Part shown: piece by piece, positions 1 to 5,044 of the stretch
How the letters are laid out: every line of letters begins with the position of its first letter
Numbering within the stretch: position 1 is the first letter of the stretch
Assembly: GCA_027047735.1 (NCBI GenBank)
Contig: JALTUD010000449.1
Coordinates: 1-5,044, forward strand
Direction of reading: 5' to 3'
Origin: Flavobacteriales bacterium
GTDB lineage: Bacteria > Bacteroidota > Bacteroidia > Flavobacteriales_D > Parvicellaceae
DNA: 5,044 nt
Made by a program: the position numbers and the translations under genes
Notes under the pieces: generated by a model
Seen by the model: only the letters and a program-made list of their open reading frames with translations
Databases searched by the model: none
What the model was told of the DNA's origin: nothing

Positions 1-1103
1 ACATCCTCTATCAAGATTCGAGGCAGTGTCAATATTTCTAAATCGTATTTCCCTACAATATATTTATCGGTATGATTGGCTTGCTGAATGTTTAACGTTT
101 TCATTTCTCCCGCTTTGCGAACCACACAACTAATATTAGTGTATTTATTATTGTCTCCTTGTACTTTTATCTGTAACGAACCCCGAGGTGTGCTTAACTC
201 TATAATGTTATGAGTACCTGCCTTTAGCTTTATATTTTCTTTCACCTGTGGCGGAGTTGTATGCACTACCATCTTGTATGTATAAAGCGGATTGAGAGCA
301 ATGGTATCGGGAACTTGCTTACGATTAATGGTGTGCATATAATTCTTTATCAATTTTCCGTTTTTTTGATTGTAAAAAGATAAGGTTACATCGGTTTCTT
401 TCGGTTGATTATGCACATCTAAAAGGTTTACTTGTACCGTTGTATTGTTCAAGGCTTGACTAATGACAAAATTCAATACACTTTTAAATGAATCTTCAGT
501 TTCGGCACTTAAAAACTCGCCAATACATTCAAATTGACTTAAATAACTCGTATCTAACCCAAGACCAATAATAAACGGCTTTAGTTTTATATTCTTTTCG
601 CGTAAAGCACGAGCCACCGCACAAGGATCTTCATCGCAAGCCTCTATCCCGTCGGAAATAAGTATAATAACATTTCTACAGTTATCACATTCAGGAAAAT
701 CGGCAGCAGCATATTCCAGAGAACGGGCGATTGGAGTTGTACCCTTAGGTTGCAACCCTCTAATCTTGTTTTTTATTCGGTTAATGTTTTCAATTCCTCC
801 CGCAATAGGAACTTCCAATTTTGTATCCGAACAATCTTGATGACCGGGAACGATACGCGTTTGATGTCCGTACATTCGCAACCCCAATTCAATATTCTCC
901 AACCCTTTTAAACTATCTAAAGTTTGGGACATTAATTGTTTAGCAACTGCTATTTTACTGCTTTTTTCCCATTGGGCGTTCATACTATTTGAACCGTCAA
1001 AGATAAATAGTATCCGGGTTTTGGATGCTTCTTGAGAGAATAGAACTTGTGCATTAGCTATACTAAACGCTAATATTACAAGTATAAAAAAAGACTTCAT
1101 CAT
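1..1103 (-). CDS. Secreted von Willebrand factor A (vWA) domain protein, C-terminus cut by window edge
   Basis: The minus strand is open from ATG at 1103 to the left edge: 367 codons with no stop, so the 3' end lies outside. A second ATG follows immediately at 1100, and either could be the start. Residues 1-18 form a signal peptide (MMKSFF, a hydrophobic stretch, then ANA before Q19), so the protein is exported. A vWA domain spans about residues 30-215 with a complete MIDAS: DGSNS at 36-40 (D36, S38, S40), the threonine in KGTTP (120-124) and the aspartate in SDG (150-152). Such domains bind a divalent metal and ligand proteins. Cysteines C91, C139, C142, C156 and C161 suit disulfides outside the cytoplasm; the spacing CDEDPC resembles a subgroup of bacterial secreted vWA proteins. 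From about residue 220 the protein is beta-rich with no domain I recognise firmly. It follows the transketolase gene by 53 bases, probably in one transcript. The vWA assignment is secure; the biological role is unknown. Confidence 0.9.
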   Translation of the reverse strand, partial: MMKSFFILVILAFSIANAQVLFSQEASKTRILFIFDGSNSMNAQWEKSSKIAVAKQLMSQTLDSLKGLENIELGLRMYGHQTRIVPGHQDCSDTKLEVPIAGGIENINRIKNKIRGLQPKGTTPIARSLEYAAADFPECDNCRNVIILISDGIEACDEDPCAVARALREKNIKLKPFIIGLGLDTSYLSQFECIGEFLSAETEDSFKSVLNFVISQALNNTTVQVNLLDVHNQPKETDVTLSFYNQKNGKLIKNYMHTINRKQVPDTIALNPLYTYKMVVHTTPPQVKENIKLKAGTHNIIELSTPRGSLQIKVQGDNNKYTNISCVVRKAGEMKTLNIQQANHTDKYIVGKYDLEILTLPRILIED

Positions 1104-1156
1104 ATCAATTATTTTCTCTCAAGTATTCAATAATGATTCCAAAATTCTATTAGCCG

Positions 1157-2002
1157 TTAATAATCACCCAAAGTTTCGGGGTTTTGAGCTAAAGCCAACG
1201 CTAATTGCTCATCATTAGGAGGTGAACCGTGCCACTTGTGTGTTCCCATCATAAAATCAACACCATTTCCCATTATTGTTTTCATAATAATAACAATTGG
1301 TTTTCCTGCTCCTGTTAAAGATTTAGCTTTTTCTAAGGTCGAAATCACTTCTTTCACTTCATTACCGTTCATATGAAGCACCTCCCAGCCAAAGGCTTTC
1401 CATTTTGCCGTTAAATCACCAAGCGGAAGCACGTCGTCAATATCTCCGTCAATTTGTTTATGATTATAGTCAACCGTAGCAATAATATTATCTACCTTTT
1501 TACCCGCAGCGTACATTGCAGCCTCCCAAATCTGCCCTTCTTGCAACTCCCCGTCACCATGAAGCGTATAAACCAAACAATCATCACCATTCATTTTTTT
1601 TGTCAAAGCAGCACCAATCCCCACAGACAAACCTTGTCCCAACGAACCACTTGCAATTCTGACCCCCGGTAAACCTTCATGCGTAGTTGGATGCCCCTGC
1701 AAACGAGTGTTTAATCTCCTAAAAGTAGCTAACTCTTTCACGGGAAAATAGCCCGAACGAGCCAAAACACTGTAAAAAACAGGTGAAATATGTCCATTCG
1801 ATAGAAAAAACAAATCTTCTCCCACTCCATCCATAGAAAAAGACGAAGGATTATGCCTCATTATTTTATGGTATAACACAACCAAAAACTCAACACATCC
1901 CAAAGAACCTCCGGGATGACCGGATTGAACATCGTGAACCATTCTAACAATATCCCTTCTGGTTTGCGTACAAATTTTCTCTAAATTTTCAACTTCGTGC
2001 AT
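1157..2002 (-). CDS. tkt: Transketolase, N-terminal (ThDP-binding) subunit of a split enzyme
   Basis: This 281-residue protein covers only the N-terminal, pyrophosphate-binding domain of transketolase; single-chain enzymes are about 660 residues. Split enzymes with a separate roughly 300-residue C-terminal subunit are known in Bacteroidota, archaea and some other bacteria. With its partner it would transfer two-carbon units between sugar phosphates in the cytoplasmic non-oxidative pentose phosphate pathway. Visible motifs are SGHPGG (27-32), LSNGH (67-71), GHP (103-105), GSLGQGL (119-125), the ThDP/metal signature starting GDGELQEG (149-156) and closing with N180, and THKWHG (254-259). The conserved histidines H29, H71 and H104 are all present, so the subunit looks functional. 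ATG at 2002 gives a normal N-terminus and lies about 30 bases from a good -7 element. The stop is TAA at 1157-1159. The C-terminal subunit, often next door, is not in the window; the next gene on this strand is the vWA gene. Confidence 0.96.
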   Translation of the reverse strand: MHEVENLEKICTQTRRDIVRMVHDVQSGHPGGSLGCVEFLVVLYHKIMRHNPSSFSMDGVGEDLFFLSNGHISPVFYSVLARSGYFPVKELATFRRLNTRLQGHPTTHEGLPGVRIASGSLGQGLSVGIGAALTKKMNGDDCLVYTLHGDGELQEGQIWEAAMYAAGKKVDNIIATVDYNHKQIDGDIDDVLPLGDLTAKWKAFGWEVLHMNGNEVKEVISTLEKAKSLTGAGKPIVIIMKTIMGNGVDFMMGTHKWHGSPPNDEQLALALAQNPETLGDY

Positions 2003-2031
2003 CTTTTTGTATTTAAAAATCGTCTATGCCA

Positions 2032-2056
2032 CAAATGTAAACTATTTTTAGAACAA
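2032..2056 (-). promoter_or_regulatory. Candidate Bacteroidota-type promoter for the transketolase gene
   Basis: Read on the minus strand, positions 2039-2032 are TACATTTG, an exact match to the TAnnTTTG -7 consensus of Bacteroidota. A TTG at 2056-2054 could serve as the -33 element, although the 14-base spacing is shorter than usual. Transcription would start near 2025-2027, leaving a leader of about 25 bases before ATG at 2002. The bases just before the ATG are A-rich with no Shine-Dalgarno sequence, which is ordinary for this phylum. The call rests on motif match and position only. Confidence 0.55.
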
Positions 2057-2102
2057 CACCATTGAAACATTGAAAAAAGCTAACTGAGATAATTAGGGCA
2101 TT

Positions 2103-2162
2103 ACCCTCATCTACAAAAACAATATATCGCTCTTGCGAAACATTGTTTTTGTAAATGAGGGT
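2103..2162 (-). repeat. Long near-perfect inverted repeat (21-base arms) within the intergenic element
   Basis: The arms 2103-2123 and 2142-2162 are complementary at 20 of 21 positions; the exception is 2111/2154. Inside the loop, TCGC (2127-2130) pairs with GCGA (2135-2138) in the same register and leaves a four-base loop, so the stem continues almost to the apex. On the plus strand the 2111/2154 and 2124/2141 oppositions are C-A and A-C mismatches. On the minus strand both become G-U wobbles, and only 2126/2139 stays unpaired. No T-run follows on either strand, so it is not a standard intrinsic terminator. Confidence 0.85.
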
Positions 2163-2180
2163 CGGGCTATCACTACTCGC

Positions 2181-2215
2181 TTTTTTTGCTTGCAAACAGC
2201 AAGCAAGCAAAAAAG
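2181..2215. repeat. Second inverted repeat of the intergenic element (poly-T/poly-A stem)
   Basis: Positions 2182-2193 (six T then GCTTGC) pair perfectly with 2203-2214 (GCAAGC then six A) across a nine-base loop. One further wobble opposition is possible at 2181/2215. The GCAAGC unit on the right arm overlaps a second copy at 2199-2204, so the stem can slip by four bases. The A/T tract lies at the base of the stem instead of following it, unlike an ordinary intrinsic terminator. The stem lies between the two conserved blocks of the element. Confidence 0.75.
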
Positions 2216-2301
2216 AGCTCAAACACGCCGTTCTATCCCTAATGCAAAAGCGAAAAACTCAATATTATAAATTCTCAAAACAATTATTTACAAGAAAATA
2301 G

Positions 2302-2309
2302 TATATTAG
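2302..2309 (+). promoter_or_regulatory. Weak candidate -7 element for the right-hand gene pair
   Basis: TATATTAG matches the Bacteroidota TAnnTTTG -7 consensus at all but one defined base and lies 14 bases before ATG at 2324. There is no clear TTG -33 element at the expected distance, and the leader would be very short, so this is tentative. Apart from this, 2246-2323 is A/T-rich sequence in which I see nothing else. Confidence 0.3.
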
Positions 2310-2323
2310 CGGTTTGAAAAAAT

Positions 2324-2719
2324 ATGAACAAGATGATAAAACAATTTTTTATAGGCGTATTTGTCTTTCTAAGTACAGCAGGAGCAATGGCTCAAGAGCA
2401 AAAAATAGACAAACGATTAGAACAAAAATACTCAGTAGCAGAGTTGAAAAAAATTCAAAAAGAAAATCCTCAACAATTGCAATATTTGAATTTCGTGGTT
2501 GATAAAGGATTTACGGTGATGCCTTATCCAAAATCAAAAGGGACTCCTAAAGAAATATTAGGAGAAGTAACCGTCAAAGATCTAAAAAACATCAACATCT
2601 ACGAGTTAGGTTTAGACGTTCTAAAAGACAATTGGCAATATTACAAGATTAAGGGAACAGATGAACTTTTGGTTATCTATTCAGAAGACTATATCAAAGA
2701 ATACCTACTAAAAAAATAA
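2324..2719 (+). CDS. Small secreted protein of unknown function (131 residues)
   Basis: I do not recognise a named domain. Residues 1-23 are a clear signal peptide: lysines at 3 and 6, hydrophobic FFIGVFVFLSTAG, then AMA before Q24. The mature protein would have about 108 residues, be rich in lysine and glutamate, and contain no cysteine or membrane segment. The region 30-50 (RLEQKYSVAELKKIQKENPQ) looks helical; the rest looks mixed, with a run of tyrosines and aspartates near the end. ATG at 2324 is chosen for the full signal peptide; an in-frame ATG at 2333 is a possible alternative. The gene ends 11 bases before the large T9SS-type gene, strongly suggesting one transcript, so it may be made together with that surface protein. 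Being exported is well supported; any partnership or function is inference. Confidence 0.85.
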   Translation: MNKMIKQFFIGVFVFLSTAGAMAQEQKIDKRLEQKYSVAELKKIQKENPQQLQYLNFVVDKGFTVMPYPKSKGTPKEILGEVTVKDLKNINIYELGLDVLKDNWQYYKIKGTDELLVIYSEDYIKEYLLKK

Positions 2720-2730
2720 GACAGATAGCG

Positions 2731-5044
2731 ATGAAGAAAATTATATTAACAGGTATTATGGGAATTGTTGGTTTGTTGTCATTCGGACAATCAACAACCA
2801 TAGCAGACAACGACACGCTTTGTGATTGTTTAAATTCCGGCAGTATATTTAACGCGGGAACACCTAACTTTACAGATGCACAAGGGTCATCTAATTACGC
2901 ACCGAACAGCAACGACACAATAACATTTTGCCCGGATGCAGGTGCATCAAAAATATCCGTTGCTTTTGCCACTAATATTGGATACACTTGGGATGTGGAC
3001 GCATCCGACACTTTGTATGTTTATGATGGGCCGAACACTTCATCACCATTAATTGGAGCATACAATTCTGCCACCAATCCAAACGGTTTTAATGCACAAG
3101 CCTCTTGGAGTAACCCAAGCGGTTGTTTAACTTTTGTGTTTATCAGCGACGGAGCAAATGAAGGTACAGGATGGAATGCCAAAATAGGATGTGCAAACCC
3201 ACCTCAACCTTATATTATACATATGACTGGATATATAAACGGTCAAGCAAATGGAGCAGGAGACAATCTTAGTGACTTAACACCTGCTGATACCGGTTAC
3301 GTGGATGTTTGTTTAGGAGATTCAGTAATGTTTGTAGCATCGCCTGAATTTCCATATGACCCTTCAGTTACAGGAACCGGTGGATATGACCAAATAAATA
3401 CACATACTATTTTTTGGGAAACGTCAAGTGGAGATACATCCAGCAATGATACTATGTGGTTTAAACCACCCGGACAAGCAGGATATTTAATTACCTTGAC
3501 AGTAAAAGATACTTTTCCTCAAACTCAGTCTATACAAAGTATTGTAAGAGTTTCAACAACTCCAAGCTTTGCAACATGTCATGCTTTAAACGATACAATT
3601 TGTGATGGACAAGCTACAGAATTAATAGGAGGTATTATCCCCGGTGATACTGTTGGTGTTGATCCCACAACAGGAGCTGTAGAGTTAGGAGGAACTTTTG
3701 CAACTCTTACCTATCTTCCGGATGGTTCTGGACAAAACTACACAACAGATATTGCTATTTCCGGATTTCCTGCTGGGTTAACCATCCAAAATGCTACTGA
3801 TATTCAAAAAATATGCTTAAGTATGGAGCATTCTTTCTTAGGTGATTTAGAAATGAAACTAACTTGTCCGAATGGGCAAAGCGTAGATATTTTTAACGCT
3901 TATAATGGTTTTGGCGGACTGTTTTCCGGAGGCTTTGGTGGAGGTGGAACATATATCGGTGGTGCTTACGACGGTAATACAGGAAATGTCGGAGTCTGTG
4001 AAGAATATTGTTTTTCAGAACTTCCTGCAGCTTCACCTAGTTGGGCTACTTTAGCAGCAGGTTCCGGTATTCCTACCGTGCCAGCTTCAGGACCTTCAAC
4101 CGGTTCAATGATAACTCCCGGAATGTATAATCCGGAAGATTCTTTTTTACCGGCATTGCAAAATTGCCCGATAAATGGAAACTGGACTATCACAGTTCGA
4201 GATAATCAAGGTATCGATGATGGTTTTATTTGTGAATGGGGTATTTTCTTTGATGCTACCTTAAATCCGAATAATGAAACCTACACCCCTGTTATTGTTG
4301 ATGAATTTTGGTCGCCGGATCCTACTATTTTGGCAGGAACAAACGATACAGCTGTAATAGTAGTACCGCCTCTTGGTACAACCGGATACGTATTTAATGT
4401 AACCGATGACTTTGGCTGTCATTATGATACAACGATAAATGTAACGGTAATACCGGGACCTTCAATTAGTGCTCCTACAACCGGTTGTATGGGGAATAGT
4501 GTTCAATTCACTAACACTTATGCTCCTGATGGTGGACAGTGGGTATATTCTGGCCCGGGTAATTTAAATTTCTCTCCCAATACCACTTTTATAAACCCTG
4601 CGGTATCAGTAGATGTACCGGGAACTTATACCCTAACCTTTATGGATAACCAATGTAATGATACGGTTTCTCAACAAATTACCTTTATTCCATTACCTTC
4701 AATAAATATCCCTATATCTTCAGACACAATTTGTAGAGGAGACTCCTTGGTTGTTGTTGCTCAATCCAGCGATCCGAATAACGTTGTTTGGAATACAACC
4801 CCGCCACAATTAGGCACTACTGCTGTGTTGAGTAAAGACAGTACTTATACTGCTGTTGTTACCAATCAATGTGGAACTGATTCGGATGATTTTCAATTAT
4901 TTATTATAGATTGTAGCGTTCCTAATGTTATTACACCAAATGGTGATGGAGTAAATGATTACTACTATACAAATATTGCAGAAAATTATAGTGATACGCA
5001 TTTTACCGTGTTTAACCGTTGGGGTAGAAAAGTTTATGAGAAAG
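2731..5044 (+). CDS. Large secreted CUB / P-domain / Ig-like protein with T9SS type B sorting domain, 3' end cut by window
   Basis: The frame is open from ATG at 2731 to the window end (771 codons). Residues 1-20 are a signal peptide (MKKIILTGIMGIVGLLSFGQ). A CUB domain follows at about 31-154, with DTLYVYDGP, GCLTFVFISDG and cysteines C31, C33, C67, C132 and C154. An Ig/PKD-like module spans about 188-277. A P-domain-like module (about 336-508) shows SFLGDLEMKLTCPNG (368-382), a glycine-rich stretch (391-415), VCEEYC (422-427) and NGNWTITVRD with FICEWGIFF (482-507). Further Ig-like modules lie near 519-577, 578-656 and 657-729. VPNVITPNGDGVND (730-743) and FNRWGRKVYEK (761-771) begin a gliding-motility-associated C-terminal (CHU_C, type B sorting) domain, which directs export by the type IX system. 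I infer a surface or released adhesin-like protein; no catalytic domain is visible in the window. Bacterial P-domains usually accompany subtilisin-like proteases, but here none is present. Confidence 0.93.
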   Translation, partial: MKKIILTGIMGIVGLLSFGQSTTIADNDTLCDCLNSGSIFNAGTPNFTDAQGSSNYAPNSNDTITFCPDAGASKISVAFATNIGYTWDVDASDTLYVYDGPNTSSPLIGAYNSATNPNGFNAQASWSNPSGCLTFVFISDGANEGTGWNAKIGCANPPQPYIIHMTGYINGQANGAGDNLSDLTPADTGYVDVCLGDSVMFVASPEFPYDPSVTGTGGYDQINTHTIFWETSSGDTSSNDTMWFKPPGQAGYLITLTVKDTFPQTQSIQSIVRVSTTPSFATCHALNDTICDGQATELIGGIIPGDTVGVDPTTGAVELGGTFATLTYLPDGSGQNYTTDIAISGFPAGLTIQNATDIQKICLSMEHSFLGDLEMKLTCPNGQSVDIFNAYNGFGGLFSGGFGGGGTYIGGAYDGNTGNVGVCEEYCFSELPAASPSWATLAAGSGIPTVPASGPSTGSMITPGMYNPEDSFLPALQNCPINGNWTITVRDNQGIDDGFICEWGIFFDATLNPNNETYTPVIVDEFWSPDPTILAGTNDTAVIVVPPLGTTGYVFNVTDDFGCHYDTTINVTVIPGPSISAPTTGCMGNSVQFTNTYAPDGGQWVYSGPGNLNFSPNTTFINPAVSVDVPGTYTLTFMDNQCNDTVSQQITFIPLPSINIPISSDTICRGDSLVVVAQSSDPNNVVWNTTPPQLGTTAVLSKDSTYTAVVTNQCGTDSDDFQLFIIDCSVPNVITPNGDGVNDYYYTNIAENYSDTHFTVFNRWGRKVYEK

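Larger units (their letters stand above)
2096..2245 (-). repeat. Structured intergenic repeat element (two hairpins, flavobacterial REP-like)
   Basis: Read on the minus strand from 2245, the element has recognisable blocks: GCATTAGGGATAG at its start, an A/T-rich hairpin (2181-2215), then GATAGCCCGACCC, a long variable hairpin (2103-2162) and GGGTAATGCCC at its end. Its ends carry a short inverted repeat, GCATTA at 2098-2103 and TAATGC at 2240-2245. From memory, a pattern of this kind (conserved GCGTTAGGGATAG, GATAGCCCGACCC and GCCC blocks around variable stems) recurs between genes in many flavobacterial genomes. I could not run a search, and there is only one copy here. No credible protein is encoded. 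It sits between the promoters of two divergent gene pairs and appears to spare both. Whether it spreads through a transposase supplied elsewhere is unknown. Confidence 0.6.

Noticed and set aside
1104..1156. Possible separate promoter for the vWA gene
   Set aside because: The 53 bases contain TTG triplets but no convincing TAnnTTTG element at suitable spacing, so co-transcription with the transketolase gene is the simpler reading.
1454..1672. A 72-codon open frame on the plus strand
   Set aside because: It is antisense to the conserved core of the transketolase gene, and its composition looks non-protein-like.
2181..2220. Possible intrinsic terminator
   Set aside because: The T and A tracts form the base of the stem and no T-run follows the stem on either strand. 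It also lies upstream of genes on both sides, not at a gene end.
2013..2222. A 69-codon open frame on the minus strand
   Set aside because: It lies almost wholly in the hairpin-forming repeat and runs across the transketolase promoter. Its residues show no domain or export signal, so it is a chance frame.
2314..2502. A plus-strand frame with a TTG start overlapping the 131-residue gene
   Set aside because: It is out of frame with the signal-peptide gene, is rich in basic residues without a pattern, and is best explained as a shadow.
3966..4193. A 75-codon open frame on the minus strand
   Set aside because: It is antisense to the P-domain region of the large secreted protein and has no start context or recognisable motif.

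Overview
The window looks like an AT-rich chromosomal segment from a Bacteroidota bacterium, most likely a Flavobacteriales-type lineage. Three things point there: a protein ending in a gliding-motility-associated / type IX secretion (T9SS) type B sorting domain, a split (N-terminal-only) transketolase, and a TAnnTTTG-type -7 promoter element. A roughly 150-nt intergenic repeat also matches, from memory, a pattern common in flavobacterial genomes. I cannot name the species.

Layout. Two genes run leftwards from the middle: a transketolase N-terminal subunit (1157-2002), then a secreted von Willebrand factor A (vWA) protein (from 1103 to beyond the left edge). Only 53 bases separate them and I see no convincing promoter or terminator there, so they are probably co-transcribed. 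Two genes run rightwards: a 131-residue secreted protein of unknown function (2324-2719) and, 11 bases after its stop, a large multidomain secreted protein (2731 to beyond the right edge). Between the two divergent pairs lies a 321-base intergenic region. It holds a structured repeat element (about 2096-2245) flanked by a good candidate promoter for the transketolase (2032-2056) and a weaker one for the right-hand pair (2302-2309).

How the genes may work. The transketolase subunit binds the ThDP pyrophosphate and metal and needs a separate C-terminal subunit, which is not in the window, to act in the non-oxidative pentose phosphate pathway. The vWA protein has a signal peptide and an intact metal-ion-dependent adhesion site (MIDAS), so it is an envelope or periplasmic protein with no evident metabolic link to transketolase. 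The large right-hand protein has a signal peptide, a CUB domain, Ig/PKD-like modules, a P-domain-like module and the start of a type B sorting domain. It is best read as a cell-surface or secreted T9SS substrate. The 131-residue protein is also exported and is probably made from the same transcript.

No RNA genes, CRISPR array, insertion sequence or phage gene is visible. Nothing here is clearly an undescribed system. The items most worth a second look are the intergenic repeat, with pairing that favours the minus-strand RNA, and the apparent nesting of a P-domain inside an Ig-like domain.
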